The notes under the pieces are model-generated. The model worked only from the letters and a program-made list of their open reading frames with translations. It had not been told where the DNA came from and did not search any database. Positions 24,005 to 35,808 of a stretch of 64,000 nt of DNA are shown here, one piece after another. Numbering within the stretch: the stretch's first letter is position 1; each line of letters starts with the position of its first letter. Source of the stretch: Siphonodentalium dalli. Lineage: Eukaryota; Mollusca; Scaphopoda; Gadilida; Siphonodentaliidae. The position numbers were made by a program, and so were the translations under genes. The stretch covers positions 126,839,605 through 126,903,604 of the forward strand of contig CP136064.1 in the NCBI GenBank assembly GCA_032622095.1. The letters are read 5' to 3'.

Positions 24005-24325
24005 GTATTTCACACGATCAAGTGAGTTCATCAAACCATCCAATGAGTTTACCAAAACATAGTTTGATATATTTGATGGATGGTTTTGTACACTAGTTTG
24101 GGACACCTATTAAATGACTGGGACATTCAGTGGGTGGTTTGAGACAATAGTTGGCTGTTTTAGACACTCCTGATGGTTTTGAAAATCATTGTGTGGCTTG
24201 GGACACTCATTGGATGATTATGGACACTCATCTGTTTGTTTAGGACACCCATTGGATGGTTTGTGGTACACACTTGATAATTTGAGACACCCACTTGTGT
24301 GGTTTTGGACACCACCAGAGCTGTT
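24005..24325 (-). repeat. Degenerate ~22-bp minisatellite, inverted orientation
   Basis: Units such as 'gggacactcattggatgatt' and 'aggacacccattggatggtt' are the reverse complement of the array at 22495-23475. About 13 units can be counted. Confidence 0.8.
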
Positions 24326-25101
24326 AAGTTTCAAGGATTGTCCGTGAGACTCCCGGATTGGCACGGCAATTCCGCACATACGGATAACCCCCAATATCTC
24401 CTGGATTCAGCAAAACCCTGCATTAAAATCCCCAAAAAACAATGTTTTCCTATTTTTTGAATTGTGGGAATTTCCCAAATGACAGGCGATTTCCTTACCG
24501 TAAATACCCACTCATCAACATTAACTTTTGAATTTCCCTCTGATTGAACACTGATATTAATTGATTTTCACACTCTGGTGAAACCACACCACATAAAAGG
24601 GTGTTGTTATAGTATACAATACGTATAATCACAAGTGTGCAGCTGTATTGTTAGCCCTCATTGATGAACAGTTCTTAGTAACGGATTAGTAGTATGCATT
24701 GCGAACGGAACGTGTACATTTCGTTTTGCGGGTAAAATTGTAAGATGGTCATTTTGTACTTTCGTTTTCACCCATTCATGTCCGGTTGTAACCTTTGTAA
24801 CTCGGGTTCGTTTTTACTTATTTTAAAGTTTCTGCTTCTTAAATTTTTTCAATAAATTGTGAAATGTGTGCATTTCTTTTGGGGGTTAAACAGTAAGACG
24901 AGTCCATTTTGTAGTTTATTCCGATTTTGTACATTCGGTTTCGCGCATATCCGGCTGTATCTGGTGAAATTTGGAGTATTTTCACTTAGTTCAATAAATG
25001 GTGGTATCTCCCACTCACAACAGCTCTATATTACAACTACCAACCGGACATTTTATTTAGGTCTGTATATTTATAAAATAAACACAAACAGAAACTCAGA
25101 A
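24326..25101. other. No recognised feature
   Basis: Unique DNA with two loosely similar halves around 'ttcgttttgcgggt' (24721) and 'tcggtttcgcgcat' (24937). I see no exon. Confidence 0.5.
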
Positions 25102-25105
25102 CAAG

Positions 25106-26450
25106 ACAGTCAAAGACTGTGGGGTCGCTCACCAGACTGCAAAGACTGATGAGACTGGGACTCTGGAGACCACAATAGTCAGAACTTTTCATAATCACTT
25201 TGAAAGAAATAGATCTAAACGCGATATGTGGCTAGAGAGGCTTCAGTAGTGTACAGTGGGCAATTTCAAGGTGAATATCCCTCCTCCAGCTCAACAAATC
25301 CCCTCCCGACCGGGCTCCAGACTTCCAAGTCTTGGGTTGGAATTTCACAACCGACATCTCAAACTTTCTCAATTTTTTGAAATTTCCAATCTCACAAGCA
25401 CCTTTTTATAAAACATTTCGACATGTTTGAAACCCATTTATCCATGGACCCAAAACACCATACATGTATGTCAGATTAATCAGTTAGGTAGTTCCAAGGA
25501 AGATGTTTTAATGAATTTGGTATTTCAATGATTTTTTAAACACAAAAGTGTTAACTCCCCAAACCCTGTCATTTCTTAACAGGTTGAACTGATGTTAACA
25601 AATCTGAATATCAGTCACTAAAGGATTCTCCATACTATATGTAAGCTAAATAGTCCAACCTCTCTTGAGAAGACAATTTAAGAATGACTACAGAGACATA
25701 CAGTTATGTCCCTGGTCCCACCCTATTTAACCTGGTGACCACATCTGAATAAATTTGAATACCATGCAGACACCAAAGAACCCTTCATACTAAATATCAG
25801 TAAAATAGACTTGATGGTCCTTGTGGTGGAAGCATGTCAAAATTGTGGCTATTTCGGTCGAACAGTTTAACCCGAAGTAGGAAAATATGGAATATTACTT
25901 GTTGAAAAATCAAATCTACAGCCTCATTGCCCCCACCCAGGCAGCTTAGAAATCAAAAGGAATCTATATATTATTATACCAGTATCAAACAGCATACATA
26001 CAGGTAGGGTGGGTGGTTGAGAGTTAAATCTCTTATCTCTGCCCTTATTTGAACAAATGTGAATCACCATCTATGAGATCCATTCATCTAGAAATTTCAA
26101 ACAGTAGATTTTAAGAGTTGAAGAAAACTGATTTTCCTCAAAAGTTTCCTAAAAATGACCTCACGTGTACAAATCTGAACCCCACTCACCAAAGGACCCT
26201 CCATACCAAAAGCTAAATAGGCCTGATGGTTTTTGAAGAATTACTATGGAGGGAAAGAGTTATGGCCCTGGCTTCTCACCTATATGACCTGATGAACTCA
26301 TTTGAACAAATCTGAATGTGAGTCAAAATATATAAACCCATTCGGTCTTTAATATGTATGTGGAGAAGAACAAAATTGATGGACGGATGGAGACATCCCA
26401 ACAGAGGGATCGATGGGAGGACATACTGACAGACAAATTCAATCCAATAT
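25106..26450 (+). mobile_element. Helentron-like family 2, copy B (3' hairpin lost)
   Basis: The 5' stem-loop is ACAGTC-AAA-GACTGT (25106-25120), with GCTCACC at 25127. The body matches copies A and C to about 25850. After a different stretch, a 'ttatggccctggcttctcacc' monomer (26258) and a short 'gatggacggatgg' tract follow. The GGTGAGCTAAAA hairpin is absent. Confidence 0.7.
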
Positions 26451-26549
26451 ACCCCCCCCACCAAGTTTTCTTTGCAAATCAGGGTATAATGAGTACAACT
26501 GGATAGGTGGTGGTTAAGAATATAATAGTGGAACAGCCAAGCCTGAATA

Positions 26550-26790
26550 TAGTGTCTGACTTTTGAAGAATGAGATCACTAAAGGGTGAATTTAGTGCTG
26601 CAATCCTGCAAGGTGGGCTAGCATCACCAATTTCACCCTCTGGGGACCTCATTATGCTTAGGCCTCAACTGCTATGGGAGACATATGAACAGATTGAAGT
26701 TGTCCAGTTAATTGGTGATGTGCACCCATTGGGTACTTCAATTATCAATTTTATCTTCAGCAAATTAGGGGATATAGAAACTGAACAGAA
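26550..26790 (+). mobile_element. MITE, 'TTAGTGTGTCTGA' family, left half
   Basis: It begins TAGTGTCTGACTTTTGAAG, keeps the left palindrome and the phrase 'aattaggggatatagaaact', and stops matching other copies near 26785, about 35 bp before the foldback structure starts. Confidence 0.75.
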
Positions 26791-26823
26791 CAGCAGACCT
26801 CTCAGGAATTATTGCACGTCACC

Positions 26824-28200
26824 TAGTCCGGGAGCTAATAGGGGTACCCTTGCACCCCCCCTGGGACTTAACTTCACCCCATTTACTTTGTTCCTTATTA
26901 TGTCCTTCAACTTTTAAGCAATGTTAACAAGAAAAAAAAGTGGCCGTGTAGACTCCAGACAAGATGGCGTCCATCATGGCCGCCGTTTTTCAGACCAGAC
27001 CCTAGGTCAGTTTTATGCAAATTATAACGGGAAAATCTTGTAAAATGTATACAAATGTATATATTTTCGTGAAGCTAAGACATAATGACACTTTTTTGGG
27101 CCAAAATTGAAACTCATCATCCAAGATGGCCGCCAAAATGGCCGCCGGAAGTTGAAAATATGACATTTTTTCACAAATATCTTCTAGATCAATTCATGCT
27201 GTTTGGAACTGGTTGAGTAATATGACTTTATTTAGTGTTGTGTATATTAACTGATCATTGGAGCAATTAAATGTGCAACTAATGGGGTCCTAGCCCCTTC
27301 TGATCCCTCAAAAATTCGATTTTACAGAACGCGGTACAAAATTTTACAAAAAATCACAATTGGGATTCTAGTCATATTTCAAAAAGAAATGAAAAGAACA
27401 CTGTAATGTAAGTGAGGCATATCATTACCTATGAATATTCCAACTCTCTGGAACCAAAAATCTTACCTTGGCTGAAAATGGCTGCGAAAATGGCCGCCAA
27501 AATATGGAAAATGGTAAATATTGCCCCAGGGTGTCCTGCAATCGCTTACAAGTTGTGGTTGATGTATCCAATTGGCTAATCTGTATTCTATACATTGCAT
27601 ACTAACATCTCTGATGCACCATGGATCATTTTTACTATTGTCACCACTGACATCACCATAGATATGGGATTTTTCTCTCACAAACTTGAAATAAATATCG
27701 GCAAAAATTCACTTTTCAGGGTTCGACCATTTGTTCAAGTAAAATGCAACTATCTTTGGTATCAAAGGTGTTTATTGTTTTGGTCTATCTTAAGTGTGTC
27801 ACACGGTGGTGCTTAAAGACTAAAATGCTCAAGATGGCTTCCAAAATGGCAACCAAATTTGTAAAAAGTTAAAAGTTAACATATCCGGAACATTATTCTC
27901 TGCGTTATCCGAAAAAGATAGCAAATTGTGACTCACTATGTTATTTTACGTATTAGTTAATTAACTGACAAATACGTTCTATTATATTTGTCCCAGTTCC
28001 GTATGGGGCATGACAAATTCATTTTAAAGTTGCAATATGGAATTTTGCGGAGAACCTCTTTTGTGATTCTGGCAATATTATTTAAAGGAAATGGGCAGAA
28101 CTTTGAGACGGAACTGAGATGAACCATCATGATATGTGGGTATTCAGGCCCACTATGATACAAATTTATCAACTGGATACAGGGTGGAAGCCAAGATGGC
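26824..28200 (+). repeat. Left arm of the foldback structure
   Basis: The arm carries several 'aagatggc(c/g)gcc'-type motifs (about 26962, 27121, 27474, 27496, 27832 and 28181) resembling YY1 binding sites. Differences from the right arm are scattered substitutions and small indels. Confidence 0.9.
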
Positions 28201-28880
28201 AGCCACGGAGTTACTCTATGGTCATAGATGAGGATAATAGGTATACAGGGAGTTATTGTATGGTCACGAATGATGTGTGGGTATATAGGGAGTCCCCTGT
28301 TAGTGACGGTGGGACTTTTATTTATATATGTCGTGGATGTGTTATCATTGGTGGTGTATGGGGAGTAGATGTATGATCATGGATGGCGTGTATATAACTT
28401 ATGAGTGGCAAGTATGGAACTTATGAGTGGTCGTATGTGCGGGTATTGGTATATCTGGAAGGGCTCACCATTGGTATTGTGCATATGTATACCTGGATGG
28501 ACTCTATGGTCATGTGTATGGCGAATAGATATACATGTAGTGGCTGTATGGTCCATGGTTAGGTGAATATGTATAAAATGAGTGACTGTATGGTCGTGAA
28601 TGTAGTGAATATGTACACATAGAGTGACTTTTTGGTCATGTGTCGGGTGTAGGTGTATACCTGGTATTCATGCATGGTGACTCGTGACTGTATCGTCATT
28701 TGTGGTATGTACGGGTATAACCAAGTATGGTTGCATGATCAGGTGTACGTGTATAAAGTGGGTTACTATGTTGGCATTTGTGTGGTGTTTATGTACATAT
28801 TGAGTGACTTGGGTAATGGGTGGGTTGCACATGTGTATCTTGGGTGGCTATCGCTTTCCACAATAACTCAAGGGTATGTT
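28201..28880 (+). repeat. Minisatellite of ~50 bp in left foldback arm
   Basis: Units read roughly 'gtatggtcatgtgtgg', 'tgtgggtatataggg' and 'agtgact' in order, strongly diverged. The reverse complement of this motif fills 28975-30254. Confidence 0.8.
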
Positions 28881-28974
28881 AATCAATAGAGAGGTCATGT
28901 CAGAGAGTTCTCCATCTTGATGATGTTTATGTAGATGGGGACGTTAAGCTGTATACATGTATACATGTACACCT

Positions 28975-30254
28975 GACCCATGACCATGGGTGACCATACA
29001 GCCATGCGTCACAATGCTGCGACACCGGGTATACTCCTAAACATGACCCATAACCATATAGTCACTCCTTGTATACCCATTCATCTCACCATTGGCCATA
29101 AGGTCACCCCCTGTATACCTATTCTCCAAACGCATGGTCAAATAGACAATCAATATCTACATCAACACCATAAAGTCATTCCGGTATACATATGCACCTC
29201 ACCAATGGCCATATAGCCACTCGCTTCATACACATACCCCCACCCATGTCACCTGGTATACTCCTTCACCTGACCTATGGCCATATAGTCACCCCGTGTG
29301 TACCTATTCAAAACATTCATACATGATCATGGCCAATCCTTGTATACATATTCACCTCAACATTACATTTGTGACCATACAGTTACTACTTGTACACCTA
29401 CATGTACTCATCTCTCCATTAACAATACAGTCACTACTTGTATACCTATTCGACACACATAGTCATATAACCACTCGATATACATAATCAGCCCACCCTA
29501 GACTATAGATTTACTCCAGGTATACATGTAAACCTCACTAATGGCCATTCATCCCTTCCAGATATACAAAAAAAACGCACACATGACCACTCAAACACTC
29601 CATACTTGCATATACACCTCACACATGACAATTCAGCAATTCACTGCATAATCATACACGCCATCCATGATAATACAGCTAAGCCTTATACACCCACAAA
29701 TGATAATACATCCACGAGATATATACATATACATCCCACCATTACCACACAGACACTCCCTATATACCCACACCCTCGATAATGTCCACCCAGCTTACTC
29801 CAGGTATTCATATTCAATCATGACCGTACAGTCATTTCATGTATACATGTACACATTACCCGTAACCATAAAATCACTCCCTATTTATCCACACACACCA
29901 TCCATGATCATACAGACAACACATGCACATACCACCCATGAACTTACAGTCACTCCATATATACATAATCAACACATAGATGACCATGTAGCTATATCCA
30001 TACACCACACCAATGACCATACAGGTACACCGGTTGCACCCGTACTGAATATATACAATCATACACCATAGAGTCACTCCATGCATACCGATTGACCTCA
30101 CACCTGACCATGACCTCTCCCTGTATACATAGATGCATCTTACCATGGACAACCCACTCATAACCATATAGTCACTCATTGTATACCTACTCACATCAGT
30201 CATGACATACAATAACTCCATGTATACCTATTCACCTCACATATGATCATAGAG
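28975..30254 (-). repeat. Minisatellite of ~50 bp in right foldback arm
   Basis: Some 25 units read 'tatacctattcacctcac', 'catgaccatacagtcactcc' and variants. Open frames rich in H, I, T and P on the plus strand (for example 29667-30071) are products of the period. Confidence 0.82.
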
Positions 30255-31632
30255 TAACTCCCTGGCTATGATCTTTGCATCCACACTGTATCCTGTTGAC
30301 ATTTTATAATAATGGACCAGAATAGCCAAAGATTATGGTCCATCTCAGTTCTGTATCAAAGTTCTGCCCATTTCCTTTCAATAAATGTGGCAAAAATCAC
30401 AAAAGAGGTTCTCGGCAAAATTGCATACTTTAAAATGAATTTGTCATGCCCCATACGGAACTGAGACAACCAGAATAGAACATGTAGTTGTCAGTTAATT
30501 AACTAACATGTATAATAACCAAGTGAGTCACAATATGCTACCTTTTCGGATAACGCAGAGAATGTTCGGGATATATGTAAAAAATTAACATTCTACAAAT
30601 TTGGTTGCCATTTTGGAAACCACCTTGAGCAATTTAGTCTATAAACACCGTAGTGAGACACATTTAAGATAGATCAAAACAATAAACACCTTTCAATCCA
30701 AAGATAGTTATATTTTACCTGAAAAAATGGTCCAAACCTGAAAAGTGAATTTTTGCCAATATTTATGTCAAGTTTTAGAGAGAAAAGTCCAATATGTTTG
30801 ACGATGTCAGGGGTGACAATAGTAAGAATTAACCATAGTGCATCAGACATGTTAGTATTCGATGTATAGAATGCAGAATAGCCAATTGTATACACCAACA
30901 ACAACTTGTAAGCGATTGCAGGACACGCTGGTGTAATATTTACCATTTTCCATATTTTGGCGGTCATATTGGCAGCCATTTTGAGCCAAAGTAAGAATTT
31001 TGGCTCCAGTGATTTGGAATATTAATAGTTAATGATATGCCTCACTTACATTACAAAGTTCTGTTCATTTCATGTTGAAATATGACTAGAATCCCAATTG
31101 TGATTTTTTGTGAAATTTTATACCGCATTCTGTAAAATCGAATTTTTGAGGGATCGGAAGGGGTTAGGACCCCAATAATTGTATATTTCGTTGATCCAAT
31201 GATCAGTTAATATATAAAACACAAAATAAAGTTGCATTACTCAACCAGTTCCAAACAGCATGAATTGATCTAGTAGATATTTGTGAAAAAATGTTATATT
31301 TTCAACTTCCGGTGGCCATTTTGACGGCCATCTTGGATGGTGAGTTTCAATTTTGGCCCAAAAAAGTGTCATTATGTCTCAGCTTCACGAAAATATATAC
31401 ATTTGTATACATTTTACAAGATCTTCCGCTATAATTTGCATAAAACTGACTTAGGGTCTGGTCTGAAAAACGGCGGCCATGATGGACGCCATCTTGTCTG
31501 GAGTCTACACGGCCACTTTTTTTTCTTGTTAACATTGCTTAAAAGTTGAAGGACATAATAAGGAACAAAATGAGTGGGGTGAAGTTAAGTCCCAGGGGGG
31601 GTGCAAGGGTACCCCTATTAGCTCCCGGACTA
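30255..31632 (-). repeat. Right arm of the foldback structure
   Basis: Inverse of 26824-28200. It contains the mirrored 'ggcggccatgatggacgcca' segment at about 31472 and 'ggtggccattttgacggcca' at about 31311. Confidence 0.9.
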
Positions 31633-31743
31633 ATAACCAGTTCAATAAAGTGATTATTCTCTATATTTTTCAAGTCTTGATATTTTGTGAATGATTTTGT
31701 GGTGCATGTCACTTGAATATTGAAAACTTGCTTCTGTTCAGCG

Positions 31744-32857
31744 TAGGGTCCTGCGAATATTCAATATTCGATTCGATTCGAAAGTCAAATTCGATTCAAA
31801 TTCGAGTCGAAATCTCCAACTCAAAATTTCGAATATATATGGATGAAATTATAGGCTGCTTGCGAACACGTACACACGTCGATCTTAGCTATTTCTGTGC
31901 CACTTAATTCCCTAAAATTATGAATATATGCGCTTTATAATTCTTATTGTACATCACGATTGTACGGATGCTATTAAATATAAGTATGGCCAGTAATTAG
32001 CCACTAAATTAGGACCACTAAATACGTCTGAATTCTAGCTTTGAACATGGTTGCCAAAAGCTCTGAGATCGCCGTTGGACCGACGACGCACGTATATTAT
32101 AATAACTATGAGACTGAGCAACTGCTAGCGTTATTGCCGACTATCCATCTCAGGTTCCGCGTGATGTGTATGTGACATCGCTGATGATGTAAACAACACG
32201 TGTTTCAGGCGTCGAAAAGTGCATGTTGGTGGAGTTTTCTTTTGAAGTTGACTGTCAGTTTCGGAGCGTTCCTTTGACACTTGACAATAAGTCGTCTGTT
32301 ATTCGTGTTTATTTTAAACACGATAAGCTTCTCAGACAGTACAAGAACTTACACGTGTGACGAATACAATATGTATATAAATCGCAAGCATCTGGGACAA
32401 CGACCCATCTATGGAATCAGTTCCAGAAGCACCCAGTACTACACAAACAGGCTACCCTGCGACTGTTGTTGCATCTTCAAGTTTACAATAACGGGTGTTT
32501 CCGAATGCCCATTTGCAAGTTTGCATGTACATGCAAACTGTACAAACTTTGCGTGATTTTAGTTCCGATAAGCCGGTTATATATTAATCGTCGTAACGTC
32601 CGCATGGACGTTTTGATCTGTTTTTTTTTTTTTTCTCGACAATAATCAATTGAATTTAATAGTATCGCGATCGACGGTTGATCACCACATAAGTTATGAT
32701 GGAACTTCATGGAAGTTCATAGAATGTTTCAAACATCACCTAATCGTTGGCAAAACATGCCTAATTAAGAATGCAACACACATGTATAATTCGATTCGAT
32801 ATTCGATTCGATTTCTTCAATTCGATTCGATCAAAATCTCCAATTCGCAGGACCCTA
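31744..32857. mobile_element. Non-autonomous hAT element 2, 1,114 bp
   Basis: The 15-bp terminal inverted repeat TAGGGTCCTGCGAAT is identical at both ends. Flanks GTTCAGCG (31736-31743) and ATTCAGCG (32858-32865) form an 8-bp target duplication with one mismatch. Subterminal DNA on both sides is rich in 'attcgattcga', a common hAT layout. From ATG 32411 a short frame MESVPEAPSTTQTGYPATVV then SSSLQ ends at a stop. It could be the start of a lost transposase, but no domain supports this. Confidence 0.9.
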
Positions 32858-33063
32858 ATTCAGCGGTAATTGATATGCTGTTTGACATTCTGGTGGCCAT
32901 TTTGTTTCTGAACTTTGAAGGTCAAGCTGCAAAGGACACAAAAATCGGACTGGCACCATGGTTAATTTTGTTCAGCATACCTAAATTATTTTAAATCACT
33001 AGGTTTAGCACTTTTCCACACACATGCCGCTAAAGGTCTACTCTTATGAAAAAACATCTGCAG

Positions 33064-34893
33064 TCAGATGCTCGTAGCCCGTTTATATATAACCACGGGT
33101 ATATGCGAAAAATACACAACGGAAACACACTCCACAGTTTGGATCGATAAGTCTTGTCCTGTGTATTTTGATGTTGTTTTTTTGACAATCGGTCTTCCGT
33201 ATCATTTCTACAACACAATTATCGTCTTACTTGCAGCACGACGTTATCGTGTGATCGCCACGGAAGCGCTTTCTTTCAGAGTATGGTCAATATATTTCCG
33301 CCGGTGCAGTGTATTCTCGGATAGAAAACAAATAGGCCTATGCCGAGGGCAGAAACTAAGTTGCGAGGGGCGCCCCTGGTTGAGTGTGGGATATTTGGCA
33401 CTCGGGACTTGGTTAGAGGGTTTTCGTTGGGGTTGGGGTGGTCTCCACCTTGGAATTTCTAACTGCACTCCACCCCATTGAACCACAACAAACTCACAAG
33501 TTTGCGTAAATCAATTTGCACCCCCCGTGCTTTGATTTTTCCCAAATGTTCCCTCACAGACTAATAGATGGTAGCCTATTCTAAATGAACCAGTAATATT
33601 GTGGCCACTTGTCATGCAGGGGGGGGGGTGAACAGGATGGTTCGGCCCAGTATGAGATTAAAAAATCCTAACATCTAGTGGTATAACACCAGACAAATTT
33701 ACACCCCGATTTATTTTTTCTTAAATTAATTAGCAAGTAACTACTGGCAAGGACACAGAACACAAGGGTCGGCCGATGGTTAGGCCCGATGCGAGAACAT
33801 TTTGAAAATATGAACATGAACATTTGACAATCCTAGCATCTAGACTTGCCTCAAGTTTTCCAATTCGGGGAAATTTTTAACCTGACACTCACCCTTAGGT
33901 TTGAAAATTGCCAACTGATTGCCATTTGAGTCCATAATTTTACAAATGAAAGGGAAATATGCAAATGTTGGTCTAAAAACAACAAATTCGTCACTAAGAA
34001 ACTGTTGGAAAATCAAACTACGACAACAATTTCAACCTAATTTTGGTGTGAATTTTCCAATTAATGTTGCATTAGGTATGACTACAATTGGGGGGGGGGG
34101 GTAAGACCCCTGCATAATCACCCCTGCCGACAAGTCCCTACTTGACACTCCATGCAAAGAGCGCGGTCTTGCATTCACTGAAGACGAGAAGTAATCGATA
34201 CTAAATTATGTTGGGTGGCACCCGGGGAGGAATCAAGGGCTACATCCCTACCCCTGTCAGGGAGGGATAGCCATTTCCCATCGGTGAGATCTGCAATGGT
34301 CAACCCGGCAGCTAAAGCCCGACCCCCTGTCGGGGAATCGTATAGCCCCTGCGTCGGGGATATCCTGGCGCCACCCCTGTTTGAAATTAGAAATTTTAAA
34401 GGAGATGACCACATATGGAGCAGAAATCAGGGGGATATGAGCTCTCATAACCACAAAAGTGCACTAAAGACATCCCAATAAATCCAAATTGGATGCAATC
34501 GCATATAGTTTTACTATATGGTATCGTTCTGTTTGCCTTTCTATATCATATAAATACTTTTTTCTAAAAACACTTAAACCAACTCGACGTGCGATTTCCC
34601 TGCGCTCCTGTTGCGCAAATTCTAGTATAAAAAGTGCGTCTATTTCAGACAAAGTTCAAACAGTAAATATGACCAGTCAAGACATAGAAACCGCTAATCT
34701 CATTACCAATCTAACAACACCAGTCGAACATGATTACCTTTCAAAGCAATAACACCGGGCACAATGTTACGGACAACCACAGGCACACACACCATGGATA
34801 AATACACGGTCAAAAGAACGGCATTTTTTTTTTGTACGGTTATATCTGGCATATACCCATGGTTATATATAAACGGGCTTCGATCATCTGACC
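33064..34893. mobile_element. Possible element with ~45-bp inverted ends
   Basis: 'cagatgctcgtagcccgttt' plus 'atatataaccacgggtatat' at 33067-33108 is inverted at 34855-34892 with few mismatches. The interior includes a G-rich stretch near 33420, a piece resembling the family 2 Helentron-like body ('ccaccttggaatttctaact') and no recognisable protein. No target duplication was found. Open frames at 33068-33481 and 34215-34481 have no domain. Confidence 0.5.
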
Positions 34894-34973
34894 GTTAGAC
34901 TAAGACTATAATCAAAACAAGAGCTATTTCTTAAATAGACATAAAATAAAGAGCAGAACGTTTTACTCCTTAC

Positions 34974-35136
34974 CTTGAAGTGACCCATATACCATGTACC
35001 CAATGACAATAGTGTAAAGTACATTGAAAAGCTGCTCGGTAGATATGCTGCACAGGATATGAACATTCCAGAGCTGAGTAATAAGAACCATAGTGTCAGT
35101 CTTCCCACATTCCCTCCAAACTGTTTAATTACTCCC
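34974..35136 (-). CDS. ALG9: ALG9 internal exon D
   Basis: The exon follows TTTTTCTAG and ends at AAG|GTAAGG. The first base completes an Arg codon split from exon C, and 54 residues follow: GVIKQFGGNVGRLTLWFLLL, then SSGMFISCAAYLPSSFSMYF, then TLLSLGTWYMGHFK. The block SSGMF…A(Y/F)LPSSFSMY is the family signature STGMF…AFLPSSFCMY of ALG9. The exon begins in the loop after a transmembrane span and covers two further hydrophobic spans. It is separated from exon E by the longest intron seen, 16.9 kb, which carries the foldback structure and hAT element 2. Confidence 0.95.
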
Positions 35137-35805
35137 CTAGAAAAATAAAATTAATAAATTTATTTGATAAGCATACCACAGTAGATTAGTTTCAACAATG
35201 CCCATTACATTAAACTATGATCTAGAAATTATTGACAATGATGCAGACTTCAATCTCCTGAATATCTGGTATATATATGCTCGATAATATGTTATACTAG
35301 GGGATTACCCGTCAAAAATGATGGGTCCGTAAATCCTCTATGTTACTTTTTGGTGTGCACTTAATTCTTCGGTATTTTTCACCATATATGCAATTAATAA
35401 CAAAATTGCATTTAACCTTTCAGGATTGTTTTTGTCCTGCCCCTTTGTAATGCAATGAATGCTTCCTGTCCAGTTCCTTTAAGAAAAGGTAGCTAACGCT
35501 GCAAGTGATGTAACTATGTTACCCTGTCGGAATATGGCTTTTCAAACAGGATTTTGAATTGCTGAATGTGCATGGCGAGCTGTCAAACTACATCTCGGTG
35601 CCATCCCCTCACCGTTTTTTAGTATAATCCTTAGATTCAACATCATGTGCACAACCTCCAACCAAATTGTTTCGTTTTAATTGAGATAAACTGAATTTTA
35701 GTATGAATTTGTAAACTGCTGATCAGCAGCTGATCTACATCTTTGGTGTGCAAGCCGTATAACTCTATCTTTGCGGATTTAACGTATTCTGTAATGTCGT
35801 TTAAT
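35137..35805. other. Intron DNA, no recognised feature
   Basis: Unique AT-rich sequence between exon D and the Helentron-like element. I see no repeat family member in it. Confidence 0.5.
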
Positions 35806-35808
35806 TAA

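Larger units (their letters stand above)
26824..31632. mobile_element. 4.8-kb foldback structure with ~1.38-kb inverted repeats
   Basis: The outer ends are TAGTCCGGGAGCTAATAGGG at 26824 and its inverse ending at 31632. Left arm 26824-28200 pairs along its whole length with right arm 30255-31632. Inside, two minisatellite arrays of opposite orientation (28201-28880 and 28975-30254) continue the symmetry to a centre near 28950. No protein-coding frame with a known domain is present. Long terminal inverted repeats made partly of tandem repeats are the mark of foldback-type transposons. No clear target duplication was found, so the mechanism is open. It lies in the 16.9-kb ALG9 intron. Confidence 0.9.

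Noticed and set aside
29667-30071. 134-codon His/Thr/Pro-rich frame
   Set aside because: Product of the ~50-bp minisatellite in the foldback arm.
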